Shown here: positions 18,155 to 26,821 of the stretch, in pieces | Position numbering within the stretch: the first letter of the stretch is position 1 | Layout of the letters: each line of letters starts with the position of its first letter | DNA from: Priestia aryabhattai B8W22 | GTDB taxonomy: Bacteria > Bacillota > Bacilli > Bacillales > Bacillaceae_H | Assembly (NCBI RefSeq): GCF_000956595.1 | Contig: NZ_JYOO01000017.1 | Coordinates: forward strand, 1-64,000 | DNA length: 64,000 nucleotides | Direction of reading: 5' to 3' | Translations under genes and position numbers: made by a program | The notes under the pieces: generated by a model | What the model was told of the DNA's origin: nothing | Databases searched by the model: none | The model's input: only the letters and a program-made list of their open reading frames with translations

Positions 18155-18853
18155 ATGAAGGTAGGATTAGTGGATGATCATTCATATGATTTAGAGAAAT
18201 TGAGGATTTCTTTAGAAAGAGAAGATGATATAGACATACTTTTTTCGACTAGCAGCGCGGAGGAAGCTTATAACGAAATTAAAAAAAATGAAATTGATTT
18301 ATTAATTACAGATATTGAAATGCCGAAGCTATCAGGTTATGAGCTTGCAAACTTTATCAATGCTTACGCGCTTAATATTCAAGTCATCTTTGTCACTGGG
18401 CACAGCGGCTTTGCCGTTCATGCGTTTGAACTCAACGTTTTAGACTACATTATGAAGCCATATTCTAAAGAGCGTCTGTTAAAAGGCATTCAGCGTTTTC
18501 ATCAAAAAAAACAATCAAATAACACAAGAGATAAGCTTATTTTAAAACAAAAAACCGAAATGCAAGTGCTGAGCAAACAAGATATTATATTTGCAGAACG
18601 AACGGGTCGATCTACCACCATCATAACGACAAATGGAGAGTTTAGTACGTATCAATCGTTAAACGAAATTGAAAAAGAATTAACAGCGAGTCATTTTCTA
18701 AGGTCTCATCGAGCTTTTATTATCAATATTTCCTATATTCAAAATTTCTCCCTGTATACTAAGCACTCATACTCAGTGATGTTTCAAAGCACCGAAAAAA
18801 CAGCTTTAATCACGAAAACAAATTTAGACATCTTGCAAAAAGAATACTTTTAA
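18155..18853 (+). CDS. natR: LytTR response regulator NatR
   Basis: A 232-residue two-component regulator. The receiver (about 1-120) has DDH near the N-terminus, phospho-acceptor Asp in LLITDIEMPKLSGYELAN, and DYIMKPYSKERL. The LytTR DNA-binding domain (about 135-232) reads DIIFAERTGRSTTIITTNGE to FLRSHRAFIINISYIQNF. A longer frame starts at 18113, but AAAGAGGG lies nine bases before the ATG at 18155 and MKVGLVDDH is the usual opening. The kinase gene follows after 17 bases. In B. subtilis NatR activates natAB. Confidence 0.9.
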   Translation: MKVGLVDDHSYDLEKLRISLEREDDIDILFSTSSAEEAYNEIKKNEIDLLITDIEMPKLSGYELANFINAYALNIQVIFVTGHSGFAVHAFELNVLDYIMKPYSKERLLKGIQRFHQKKQSNNTRDKLILKQKTEMQVLSKQDIIFAERTGRSTTIITTNGEFSTYQSLNEIEKELTASHFLRSHRAFIINISYIQNFSLYTKHSYSVMFQSTEKTALITKTNLDILQKEYF

Positions 18854-18870
18854 AGGAGGAACTATTTAAA

Positions 18871-19821
18871 ATGAAACTATTTTACACACTAGTTTTACTA
18901 ACTGTTTTCGTGCTCCTCTTTTTTAAAGACCTGCCTGTTAGCTTACATCTCCTATTTAGTTCTTTTATAATTGGTTCATTTTTTATATGGGGAAAGAAAT
19001 ATCAAACGGCTCCTTCACTAACGATAAAAAAAGCAATCGTACTGACGTCTTTTTTCCTGCTTTTATTTAGCCTATCTTCACCTTTTAGTATTGGGCTAAC
19101 CGTTATCGCAATGATTTGTTGCATGACCGACATGTTTTCGTCTTATCAACAATACATATTCGTAACCAACCGGGAAAGCAGTGCTTCACGTGAAATTCAA
19201 AAAAACAATGAGCTTTTTCAAGCATTAAGAGCTGAAAGACATGATTTTATTAAACATGTCAGCGCCGTATCCTATCTTCTAGAAACAAATCAAAGACAGC
19301 AGGCACAAGAGTATATTCAAGATTACGTTGAAGCTTTGAATGATACCCATTCATATATTCAAGGTGAACATTCGCACGTAGCTTCTGTTGTACATCAAAG
19401 CAAAAATCAAGCACATACGTGGGGAATACATATGAATGTTCAATTAGATTCACCGTTATCACAGCTACCTTTAAAGCACCTTGACCAAATGAATCTCATC
19501 ATGAATTTACTGCATAATGCTTTAGAAGCTGCTCATTCTTCTGAGAAAAAAGAGATAACCGTTTCGAGTATGATTCGAAGTGGCATTTACATTTTAGAAG
19601 TCAGCAATTCTACCGCTCCTTTATCACGAGAGCGTCAAGATCACTTGTTTACTTCTTTTCATGTGACAGAAAAGAAAGAACGCCACGAAGGCCTTGGCAC
19701 GTGGATCATTTCTGAACTTGTTTCTAACTACCACGGACGCTTGGAATATACGTATCACGATTTAACTCTTTCCATTAAAATAAAATTTCCGATAGTCGTT
19801 ACCTCAAAACAAGCAACATAG
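18871..19821 (+). CDS. natK: Sensor histidine kinase NatK (GHKL type)
   Basis: A 316-residue kinase paired with NatR. About four membrane helices fill residues 1-90, with almost no extracytoplasmic domain. A coiled linker leads to the phospho-acceptor His in LRAERHDFIKHVSAVSYLL (about 112-130). The C-terminal ATPase is the GHKL kind seen in AgrC/NatK kinases, with MNLIMNLLHNALEAAHS as N box and EGLGTWIISELVSNYHG as G box. AAAGGAGGAACT gives a strong ribosome binding site. A terminator follows directly. Confidence 0.88.
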   Translation: MKLFYTLVLLTVFVLLFFKDLPVSLHLLFSSFIIGSFFIWGKKYQTAPSLTIKKAIVLTSFFLLLFSLSSPFSIGLTVIAMICCMTDMFSSYQQYIFVTNRESSASREIQKNNELFQALRAERHDFIKHVSAVSYLLETNQRQQAQEYIQDYVEALNDTHSYIQGEHSHVASVVHQSKNQAHTWGIHMNVQLDSPLSQLPLKHLDQMNLIMNLLHNALEAAHSSEKKEITVSSMIRSGIYILEVSNSTAPLSRERQDHLFTSFHVTEKKERHEGLGTWIISELVSNYHGRLEYTYHDLTLSIKIKFPIVVTSKQAT

Positions 19822-19848
19822 CCGCTATAGCCCAAGCGGCTTTTTTTC
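19820..19848 (+). terminator. Terminator of natRK
   Basis: AGCCGCT pairs with AGCGGCT, followed by seven T, overlapping the natK stop codon. Confidence 0.85.
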
Positions 19849-19982
19849 GTATGAGCCTCTTCTATACGCGCACACTATAAAAAGCACCGAAAAAAAGAAA
19901 TATTTCACACTTGTTTTAGCTCTTTTATCGTCACTTTTTTAGTTTTTGATTTTTTATATGCAAATCTATTGCATTTCAAGTA

Positions 19983-20026
19983 AAAAACGAATATTATATA
20001 TCATGTTGCTTTTAATGTTCGTTATT
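19983..20026 (+). promoter_or_regulatory. Paired PurBox (PurR site) before purine permease
   Basis: AAAAACGAATATT and, on the opposite strand, AATAACGAACATT face each other about 18 bases apart. Each matches the Bacillus PurBox (AWWWCCGAACWWT) with one or two changes. PurR controls pbuG and pbuO in B. subtilis. Confidence 0.65.
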
Positions 20027-20040
20027 TTTGGAGGTTACTT

Positions 20041-21342
20041 ATGTTTAAGTTAAAAGAATATAACACGGATGCTAAAACGGAGATTTTAGCTGGTATTACA
20101 ACGTTTTTAACCATGATTTATATCGTCATTGTAAACCCAGTTATTTTGTCCAGCGCCGGCGTTCCTTTTGATCAAGTATTTACAGCTACTATTATTTCAG
20201 CAGTCGTAGCTACGCTATGGATGGCTCTTGCAGCTAACTATCCAATTGCTATTGCTCCCGGTATGGGAATGAACGCATACTTTGCTGCTTTAGTGGTTGG
20301 TTCAAATGGAAGTATCGACTATGCTACTGCTTTTTCAGCTGTATTCGTAGCGGGTATTATCTTTATCATCCTATCGTTAACATCATTTCGTGAAAAATTA
20401 ATTGAAGCTATTCCAAGCAATTTAAAGCACGCGATCAGTGCTGGTATCGGTTTATTTATTGCTTTTATCGGACTTCGTTCAGCCGGTATTATTGTTGCAA
20501 ATAAATCAAATTTAATTGGACTTGGTGATTTGCAGTCTGAAAAAGTAGTTTTAACACTGATCGGACTTGCGATTACAATCATTTTATATACGCTAAATGT
20601 AAACGGCGCTTTATTCTTCGGTATGATTATTACCGGATTAATTGCTTTCTTTAGAGGACAGCTTTCATTTGATAAAGGTTTGTTTGCTTCCCCTCACCTT
20701 CCAGACGGCTTAATGATCTCAAATCCTTTTGCTGCTTTTGGAGATGTTATTCACCATGATTTGTACACAGTTGTTTTTTCTTTCTTACTTGTGACGATTT
20801 TTGATACAACAGGTACAATGGTAGGTGTAGCTCAACAGGCCGGTCTTATGAAAGGTAATAAGATGCCTCGCGTGCGTCAAGCATTGCTTGCTGACTCATT
20901 TGGTACAACGATTGGAGCTTTATTTGGTACAAGCCCAACAACGGCTTACGTTGAATCTTCATCTGGTGTAGCAGCAGGCGGACGTACAGGTCTAACGGGC
21001 GTGACGGTAGCCATTCTATTTATTGTTGCAGCATTCTTTAGTCCGGTTGTAAGCTCGGTTTCTGGCGTAGCAGCTATTACTTCACCTGCATTAATTATTG
21101 TCGGAAGCTTGATGATGGGTGCTGTAGCTAAAATTAATTGGAATGACTTTGATGAAGCGTTCCCTGCCTTTTTAGTTGTTCTAGCAATGCCTCTTACATC
21201 CAGTATTGCAACAGGAATTGCCCTTGGCTTCATTTCTTATCCGTTAATGAAGCTGGTAAAGGGAAAAGGCAAACAAGTTCATCCGCTTGTGTATGTCTTT
21301 GCTATTTTATTTCTCTATCAGCTCATCTTTTTACCGCATTAA
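20041..21342 (+). CDS. NCS2-family purine permease, PbuO/PbuG type
   Basis: A 433-residue membrane transporter of the AzgA-like NCS2 branch, importing hypoxanthine and guanine by proton symport. Signature stretches are EILAGITTFLTMIYIVIVNP (about 15-34), IAPGMGMNAYFA, DTTGTMVGVAQQAG and the conserved GTSPTTAYVESSSGVAAGGR. About 12 to 14 helices are visible. AGGAGG... (TTGGAGGTTACTT) precedes the ATG. It is monocistronic between a PurBox pair and a strong terminator. No purine riboswitch is present. PbuO is the closer guess by opening sequence, but PbuG is not excluded. Confidence 0.9.
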   Translation: MFKLKEYNTDAKTEILAGITTFLTMIYIVIVNPVILSSAGVPFDQVFTATIISAVVATLWMALAANYPIAIAPGMGMNAYFAALVVGSNGSIDYATAFSAVFVAGIIFIILSLTSFREKLIEAIPSNLKHAISAGIGLFIAFIGLRSAGIIVANKSNLIGLGDLQSEKVVLTLIGLAITIILYTLNVNGALFFGMIITGLIAFFRGQLSFDKGLFASPHLPDGLMISNPFAAFGDVIHHDLYTVVFSFLLVTIFDTTGTMVGVAQQAGLMKGNKMPRVRQALLADSFGTTIGALFGTSPTTAYVESSSGVAAGGRTGLTGVTVAILFIVAAFFSPVVSSVSGVAAITSPALIIVGSLMMGAVAKINWNDFDEAFPAFLVVLAMPLTSSIATGIALGFISYPLMKLVKGKGKQVHPLVYVFAILFLYQLIFLPH

Positions 21343-21376
21343 AAAAGCTTGGAGATTCGTCTCCAAGCTTTTTTTA
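21341..21376 (+). terminator. Terminator of the purine permease gene
   Basis: AAAAAAGCTTGGAGA pairs with TCTCCAAGCTTTTTTT around a short loop. It may serve both strands. Confidence 0.9.
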
Positions 21377-21403
21377 TTGAAAGTGATTGTTATTTTCTTT
21401 TGT

Positions 21404-21577
21404 TTAATAAAGATAATTTTCCACATAGATTTGTTCTGCGTCAGAAGCATTCTTGATCCCTCCTTCTGGATCTAGCTCGATACTTCTCTTTTTAGCTATA
21501 TAATCCACTAGCGCCCCAAACCCTAAAAGACCGCCTATAACCCCAGCAAATACAATCCATATTGGCAATCGCTTCAC
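21404..21577 (-). CDS. Small membrane protein, 57 residues
   Basis: A small gene not seen by length-limited searches. It starts at a GTG and encodes one membrane helix, RLPIWIVFAGVIGGLLGFGA (about 3-22), followed by a basic patch (AKKRS) and an acidic soluble tail with DPEGGIKNASDAEQIYVEN. Codon choice and the helix-plus-tail layout look real. The ribosome binding site (AAAGGGG) is too close to the GTG, so the start may be the TTG three codons later (10-base spacing). Function is unknown; I do not recognise a named family with certainty. It stands between the permease terminator and a divergent MFS gene. Confidence 0.6.
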   Translation of the reverse strand: MKRLPIWIVFAGVIGGLLGFGALVDYIAKKRSIELDPEGGIKNASDAEQIYVENYLY

Positions 21578-21741
21578 GCCCCTTTTTTTTAATTGTATCA
21601 GCTTCAGCGCAACAGGTAAATATTAACATAGTTATCCATTTGTAAATAAAACGCTTTTTACCAAATATACGTAAAAAACGTCTTTGTATTTGGTATACTA
21701 AACTCACGGCATGTTCTACAGAGAAAGGGGCTTAATTGCAT

Positions 21742-22911
21742 ATGAACAAACAGCTTGGAACGTTAATGTTTGTTATTTTTATGGTATTTGTCGGCTTCGG
21801 AGTGATCATCCCCATCGTACCTGAAGTTATTCGTGCCACGGGTGCAAGCACGGTCAATTTAGGGATACTCATGGCTAGCTATTCGATCGCATCTTTTATT
21901 ACCGCACCTTTTTGGGGAAAGCTTTCCGATATAAAAGGCCGCCGTCCCATCTTACTTTGGGGCTTACTTGGCTTTAGCGCAAGCTTTTTTCTTTTTTCGG
22001 TGGCAGAAAACTCTCTGACTTTAATGTATACGTCACGCATCATCGGAGGTTTGTTTGCAGGAGCTGTTATTCCTTGTGCTTTTGCATACGCTTCTGATAG
22101 TACAGATGAAGAAAACCGCACGAAAGCAATGGGACTGTTAGGAATGTCGATTGGCTTAGGCTTTATTTTTGGACCGGCATTAGGCGGTGTCCTTTCATCT
22201 TTCGGCTTGTTTGTTCCCTTCGTTATCTCTGGTATCTTGTCACTGATTATGACAGCGTTCTCATTCTTTACGTTAAAAGAATCTTTACGAAAAGAATCTG
22301 CTGCCAAAGTACAGACATCCAGATGGCATGACTTCACGTCAGATTTTCAAGGAGCTATGAAGTATTTATATGTTCTTTCATTTTTAGCAACTTTTACGCT
22401 CGCTGGATTAGAAGCTACTTTTCAATTTTTTCAAATAGCGAAAATTAATGCTACTCCTACGACAATTGGATGGATGTTTATGGCGAGCGGTTTAACTCAA
22501 GCGCTGATTCAAGGCGGTGTGCTGCAGCGATTTAAAAAAGGAAATGAAAAAAAGCTGATGGCCATTGGCTTGTTGGTTTCAGCAATAGGATTCACGTCTA
22601 TTTTGTTATCTTCTAGTGCCGCTAACGCTACCTTATTTCTGTGCATATTTACAGCAGGAAATGCCCTTATTCGTCCTTGTGTCCTCTCTTTAATTACGAT
22701 GAGAACCAAAGTAGGATATGGCTCTGCTTCTGGGCTAACTGCTTCAATGGATAGCTTAGGGCGTATTTTTGGCCCTCTGCTTGGTGCATTTGCCTTTAAA
22801 CTCAATATGACGCTGCCTTTTATTATAGGAGCAGTTGTCACTTTAGCTGCTTTACTGCTGATTCAGCGCCATACAGCTCTAGATTATTCTGAGCAAACAC
22901 TGTCATCGTAG
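21742..22911 (+). CDS. MFS drug-type exporter
   Basis: A 389-residue, twelve-helix major facilitator of the DHA1 drug:H+ antiporter family. Motif A is GKLSDIKGRRPILLWG (about 63-78), the motif B/C regions are RIIGGLFAGAVIPCAFAYAS and GLGFIFGPALGGVLSS, and a second half repeats the fold. GAAAGGGG is 11 bases before the ATG at 21742; a TTG two codons earlier is closer. It looks like NorA-type pumps, but the substrate cannot be assigned. The last base of its TAG stop is the first base of repeat copy B. Confidence 0.85.
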   Translation: MNKQLGTLMFVIFMVFVGFGVIIPIVPEVIRATGASTVNLGILMASYSIASFITAPFWGKLSDIKGRRPILLWGLLGFSASFFLFSVAENSLTLMYTSRIIGGLFAGAVIPCAFAYASDSTDEENRTKAMGLLGMSIGLGFIFGPALGGVLSSFGLFVPFVISGILSLIMTAFSFFTLKESLRKESAAKVQTSRWHDFTSDFQGAMKYLYVLSFLATFTLAGLEATFQFFQIAKINATPTTIGWMFMASGLTQALIQGGVLQRFKKGNEKKLMAIGLLVSAIGFTSILLSSSAANATLFLCIFTAGNALIRPCVLSLITMRTKVGYGSASGLTASMDSLGRIFGPLLGAFAFKLNMTLPFIIGAVVTLAALLLIQRHTALDYSEQTLSS

Positions 22912-23080
22912 AGGCTGGTACAGAAGTATTTTAGTTAAAGGAAGATCCGAACGATGAATCGAGATTCTTGATAAAGAATCCAACGCGTTCGGATCTTTTC
23001 ATTGGTATGGTAAACGTAGGTTTCATGTATCCCATTTGTTCATCTTTAGATTGAATTGATTTCGTTATGTCTCAATCTCT
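22911..23080 (+). repeat. 3'-UTR repeat, copy B (core deleted)
   Basis: A plus-strand copy that starts inside the MFS stop codon with GAGGCTGG, has a long GATCCGAACG hairpin arm, and then jumps from the linker (GTAGGTTTCATG) to the distal part (TATCCCATTTGTTC), losing the whole GC-rich core. It ends TTATGTCTCAATCTC, which overlaps the stop codon of the convergent GNAT gene. Confidence 0.8.
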
Positions 23081-23518
23081 TTTCATCGTTACTAACACAA
23101 GATTATCAGCAGCTGCAGTGCGTTTTATAATGGAAAACCGATGAGCTTCGTACAGCTTAATAGCAGGTGTATTTCGTTCGGCTGTCGACACGATATATTC
23201 ACATTTTGAATATCTTTGAAATACATGTATTAAAAGACGGCTTCCAATTCCTTTTCGAAAGTACCGAGGACGCACAACGAGGCGGCAAATCGTTAATCGC
23301 TCATTTTCTTTTTCAAACGACAGCACGCCTGCTAGCTTACCTTCAATTATTTCTCCGATAAACACTTCCTTGCTTTTCATAATATCCTCTTTGCTTTCTG
23401 TAAGCTGAGGAATATCTGAAAAACCAATGATCCTAGCTTCTTCTTGATAAGCTTCTACTTGCACAGCTACTATTTGAAGAGCGATATCCACTCTTTGATG
23501 TTCGAGGGTTTGAAGCAT
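23072..23518 (-). CDS. GNAT-family N-acetyltransferase
   Basis: A 148-residue acetyltransferase. The acetyl-CoA loop is VVRPRYFRKGIGSRLL (about 91-106), after the beta-4 strand ERLTICRLVV, and the C-terminal ERNTPAIKLYEAHRFSII is the usual alpha-4/beta-6 region. GGAG eight bases before the ATG at 23518 fixes the start; a GTG three codons earlier overlaps the ribosome binding site. The last two residues and the stop codon lie in the end of repeat copy B, so the natural C-terminus may have been altered. Substrate unknown. Confidence 0.82.
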   Translation of the reverse strand: MLQTLEHQRVDIALQIVAVQVEAYQEEARIIGFSDIPQLTESKEDIMKSKEVFIGEIIEGKLAGVLSFEKENERLTICRLVVRPRYFRKGIGSRLLIHVFQRYSKCEYIVSTAERNTPAIKLYEAHRFSIIKRTAAADNLVLVTMKRD

Positions 23519-23577
23519 GAAGAACACTCCATTTCTTTCACAAATTTAGACAAATTCCATGTTTTCACTATATCCAA

Positions 23578-23600
23578 ACGCCTTCCTTGTACATATTGTA
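23578..23600 (+). promoter_or_regulatory. Possible sigma-K promoter
   Basis: CATATTGTA at 23592-23600 fits the sigma-K -10 (CATAnnnTA), with an AC at 23578-23579 as the short -35. The spacing is a little short, so this is tentative. It would place the Arg-rich gene in the sporulation mother cell. Confidence 0.4.
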
Positions 23601-23631
23601 TTATGTACCGAATTAGCCAGGAGGTGTTTAT

Positions 23632-24111
23632 ATGCATATCACTGCTGAAAGAATTAGAGAAGCAACAGAAGCGCTTGCTTCTACTGAGCTTGAAACATTT
23701 ATGTACCAAGAGCCAACTGCTCTTCACAGACGCTCTCGTCGTCGTTCTACTCGCCGCACTACTCGCCGTTCTACTCGCCGCACTACTCGCCGCACTACTC
23801 GCCGTTCTACTCGCCGCACTACTCGCCGTTCTACTCGCCGCACTACTCGCCGCACTACTCGCCGTTCTACTCGCCGCACTACTCGCCGCACTACTCGCCG
23901 TTCTACTCGCCGCACTACTCGCCGTTCTACTCGTCGTTCTACTCGCCGCACTACTCGCCGTTCTACTCGCCGCACTACTCGCCGTTCTACTCGTCGTTCT
24001 ACTCGCCGTTCTAGCCGTCGCCGCTGTCGCTGCGGTTCACCTTGCTGCTCATATCCATGGTTTAATAAATCATTTGGCTGCTGCTTTAAAGGGCATGGCT
24101 GTCGCCGCTAA
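23632..24111 (+). CDS. Arg-rich tetrapeptide-repeat protein, candidate spore coat protein
   Basis: A 159-residue protein with three parts: a short N-terminal helix-like segment (MHITAERIREATEALASTEL), about 22 tandem tetrapeptides RRST or RRTT (about residues 39-127), and a Cys-rich tail (CRCGSPCC, GCCFKGHGC). The repeat is a 12-base unit, CGC CGC ACT ACT or CGC CGT TCT ACT, in an irregular mixture. An AGGAGGTG ribosome binding site precedes the ATG and a terminator follows, so this frame is real and the overlapping Leu/Ala-rich frame (23444-24115) is not. Highly basic low-complexity coat proteins such as CotG are the nearest analogy, with a possible sigma-K promoter upstream. The function is inference. 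Confidence 0.75.
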   Translation: MHITAERIREATEALASTELETFMYQEPTALHRRSRRRSTRRTTRRSTRRTTRRTTRRSTRRTTRRSTRRTTRRTTRRSTRRTTRRTTRRSTRRTTRRSTRRSTRRTTRRSTRRTTRRSTRRSTRRSSRRRCRCGSPCCSYPWFNKSFGCCFKGHGCRR

Positions 24112-24118
24112 ATAAATC

Positions 24119-24162
24119 TAAAGCAAGTCGAGTTTAAAACATACGCGGCTTGCTTTTTTTAA
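24119..24162 (+). terminator. Terminator of the Arg-rich repeat gene
   Basis: AAGCAAGTCG pairs with CGGCTTGCTT around an AT-rich loop, followed by a T-run. Confidence 0.75.
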
Positions 24163-24268
24163 CGATTTCTGTTTTTTTTATTTTACATAATTATTCGTTT
24201 CATTCTTCTTGAAGGAGAAAACAAAGTATAATAATAGGAAAGACTCTCTCTTAAAAGGAGGACTATCC

Positions 24269-25066
24269 ATGCGCCTATCTTTTGATCACCTTGTTCATTT
24301 TTCACCTGATCCTATCAAAGCTCAGAAAGAACTAAACGAATACGGAATAAATGTTATTAAAGGCGGTACCCATGAAAAATGGGGTACTTTTAACACGTTG
24401 GCATATTTTCAGCTGAGCTATATTGAGTGGCTTGGACTCAGAGATATCGCATTAGCTCAAACAGTTACAGATAATGATCTTATTCAGCAGCTTGTTAACG
24501 AACATACGCCGTTTGGTCATTTTGGCCGATTTGCCCTTCGTACAGATGATATGGATTTGCTGATAAAAGAGCTGCAAAGCAAAAGCTACGCTGTAAAAGG
24601 TCCTGTAGCGGGTTCTCGTCAAACCACTGATGGAGAAAAACTTCAATGGAAAATGTGTTTTATTGAAGCTGACCACGATTCCTTGCCTCTTCCTTTTTTT
24701 ATTGAATGGGGTGAACCAGAAGAAAAACGCAAACCAAAGCTAGCTGCTCTTTCTTCCCACCAAGCTGGTCAGCTGCAGCTAAAAAATATTTACTGTGCTG
24801 TACATAACCTCGAAAAATCCATCAGCAAGTGGACGAAACTGCTGGGCGTTCAGTCTGGCGAAAGCTACAAAGACTCTTTACTTGATGCACGTTGCCAAAA
24901 ACTATATATCAATGGAGGAAACCTTATCTTTTGTAGCGGAACACATGGCGTTGTCCATGATACATTAAAAAAAGTTGGAGAACGTCCATTTTTGGTTGAA
25001 TTGGATCACGCTCTAACATCGCAACAAATTACCGTACAAGGAGCTTCTTTTAAATTCAACAAATAA
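24269..25066 (+). CDS. Glyoxalase-like (VOC superfamily) protein
   Basis: A 265-residue protein of the glyoxalase-like type with two VOC halves. The first opens with LSFDHLVHFSPDP (metal-site His) and contains GGTHEKWGTFNTLAYF; a Glu is supplied by FFIEWGEPEE (about 145-154). The second half begins LKNIYCAVHNLEKSISKW. The ribosome binding site AAAAGGAGG precedes the ATG at 24269; a frame starting 20 codons earlier has none. Convergent with rocB, sharing a terminator. The reaction is unknown. Many such proteins are annotated only by fold. Confidence 0.8.
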   Translation: MRLSFDHLVHFSPDPIKAQKELNEYGINVIKGGTHEKWGTFNTLAYFQLSYIEWLGLRDIALAQTVTDNDLIQQLVNEHTPFGHFGRFALRTDDMDLLIKELQSKSYAVKGPVAGSRQTTDGEKLQWKMCFIEADHDSLPLPFFIEWGEPEEKRKPKLAALSSHQAGQLQLKNIYCAVHNLEKSISKWTKLLGVQSGESYKDSLLDARCQKLYINGGNLIFCSGTHGVVHDTLKKVGERPFLVELDHALTSQQITVQGASFKFNK

Positions 25067-25090
25067 ACATCCGCAAGCGGATGTTTATTT
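25063..25090. terminator. Bidirectional terminator between VOC gene and rocB
   Basis: AAACATCCG pairs with CGGATGTTT around CAAG. The stem overlaps both gene ends. Confidence 0.8.
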
Positions 25091-26707
25091 CTGTGCTTCT
25101 TTTATAGCTTGATAAATGAAGTGAGGCAAAATTTCAAAGGAATACTGAACGTCTAATCTTTCGGTCCATTGGTGCGCATCTCTTCCCAGCGGTCCAATAT
25201 TCAGCACCGGCATCTTCAGCTCCTCTAGCTCTTCTAGCGGGATATGATACCCTTTATTCCATAGCGGCATGTTTGCTACTAACGTGTTAAATGTATGAAG
25301 CGGATGCTGCAGGCTGGCATAGCTTAAATCCGAAATTCCCCCAAAATAACTTTGTTCAACTAGCTCCACCTGAAATTGCTCTTTGGCAGTTTCCTGTACG
25401 TTTGACAAAATCCCTTGTACAAACGGATCATCATGTGAACAAACGGCCGGATAAAAAGGCGGGGTAAAAAATAAGACCATCATCGGAGCTGCTTCTTTAC
25501 ATAAACCAGCTAAAGTGTTTACTAATTTAATGGTTTTATTTCTGTCATCATCTTCTTGTGCCAAAAGTGCTTCTTCCATTTCTTGCACATATTTTTCACC
25601 GTGCTGTTTGACTGCATGAGTATAAAGTTCTTCATACGTCCATACGTTCACTTCAAGAGATGAACCCTCCATTCCCGCAGCATACTGCCTAGCGGCTTTA
25701 TTATAATGTTTTTTTACATTCAAAGCCGCTTTGTGAGCCGATTTCAACAGCAGATCTGTCACCTCTTTAAGAGAGCGGTTTAACATAAATAAATTAAACA
25801 ATACAACGGCAGAGTGCGGAACTTGAACTGAATACTCTTCTTTTAAATCTTTTTGTATCAGCACCGTAGGAGGTGGACTCGTTTCATCTCTTACTTTTTC
25901 GCAAAAATCAACGTTTAATTCTATTTCTTTTGTTAAATAAGAAGCTAGTAAATTAGCATTCAAACCAGCTAGCGGTTCCCCTACGTGAGTTTCTTTTCCA
26001 TAACACAAGAAGCTTGGCATGATCTTGCCAATCGATCCTGAGTACACATAATTCGTTTGATCTCCAGGATAGCGGCTGAACACTGGTTCTGCATTTAGCA
26101 TGAGAGAAAAATCCAGCTGATGTTTGCGCGCAAGTTCTAAAAGAACAGGCACTGCTTTTCTCATTCCGAGCGAATTTACTTCTTCATCTGGCACTGACAG
26201 CAGCAGGATGTTTCCGTCAAACTCCCCGTTGCATGCTCGTTCAATCATACTGATATGCAGGGCAATGCCTGCTTTCATGTCCATCGTTCCTCGGCCAAAA
26301 AGCCAGTCTCCTTTTATCATATCTTTTTGTACGTGCGCCGGAACTTGTTCCATATGGTTATAAAAAGTACTCGTTAACGTATCAGCGTGAAAAGCATCCT
26401 TTTTCCACTGTCCATAATCTTGTACATCCACTACATCGTAATGACTTACTAATACAACTGTTTTATTCTTATTTTTCCCTTCAACAAAAGCTGTGACAAT
26501 CGATCGCCCATCTCCTGTTGAATGAAGCTCGACTTGCTCGTTTTTGTGAAAGTAAGGCAGCTTCAATAAATAAGACGCTATCGATTCAGCCATTTCCACT
26601 TCTGCCATCGTTCCTGTCACGCTAGGTATAGAAACCAATTCGCTTACAAGCTTCTTTAACTGTTCTTTTGTTTGATACAAAGATGTTTTGTTCGACATAC
26701 CCTTCAT
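25085..26707 (-). CDS. rocB: M20-family peptidase RocB, arginine utilisation
   Basis: A 540-residue M20 metallopeptidase-like protein matching RocB of the arginine degradation regulon. Metal-site motifs are VVLVSHYDVVDVQ (about 81-93), GRGTMDMKAG (Asp bridging ligand) and LSVPDEEVNSLGMRKA (catalytic Glu). It is longer than typical M20 enzymes because of the RocB-specific insert. Its exact reaction in B. subtilis is still unproven. The start at 26707 follows AAAGGAAAGAG; a longer frame begins 11 codons upstream without a site. Here rocB stands alone, without rocA or rocC, and no -24/-12 SigL promoter is obvious. Confidence 0.88.
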   Translation of the reverse strand: MKGMSNKTSLYQTKEQLKKLVSELVSIPSVTGTMAEVEMAESIASYLLKLPYFHKNEQVELHSTGDGRSIVTAFVEGKNKNKTVVLVSHYDVVDVQDYGQWKKDAFHADTLTSTFYNHMEQVPAHVQKDMIKGDWLFGRGTMDMKAGIALHISMIERACNGEFDGNILLLSVPDEEVNSLGMRKAVPVLLELARKHQLDFSLMLNAEPVFSRYPGDQTNYVYSGSIGKIMPSFLCYGKETHVGEPLAGLNANLLASYLTKEIELNVDFCEKVRDETSPPPTVLIQKDLKEEYSVQVPHSAVVLFNLFMLNRSLKEVTDLLLKSAHKAALNVKKHYNKAARQYAAGMEGSSLEVNVWTYEELYTHAVKQHGEKYVQEMEEALLAQEDDDRNKTIKLVNTLAGLCKEAAPMMVLFFTPPFYPAVCSHDDPFVQGILSNVQETAKEQFQVELVEQSYFGGISDLSYASLQHPLHTFNTLVANMPLWNKGYHIPLEELEELKMPVLNIGPLGRDAHQWTERLDVQYSFEILPHFIYQAIKEAQK

Positions 26708-26821
26708 CTCTTTCCTTTTTCTAAATTTTCCATCAAACAAAACGATTCGTCAATCCCTTTGACAGAGACCCTTTCATTCTATCCCTATGTATCATAGTAT
26801 GCGCTGCCTTGACGCACATGA

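Noticed and set aside
23745-24010. CRISPR-like tandem pattern
   Set aside because: There are no spacers; it is a coding 12-base tandem repeat.
23444-24115. A 223-codon Leu/Ala-repeat frame overlapping the Arg-rich gene
   Set aside because: It has no ribosome binding site, and the frame with AGGAGGTG and sensible termini is the Arg-rich one. The Leu/Ala repeat is a shadow of the 12-base repeat.
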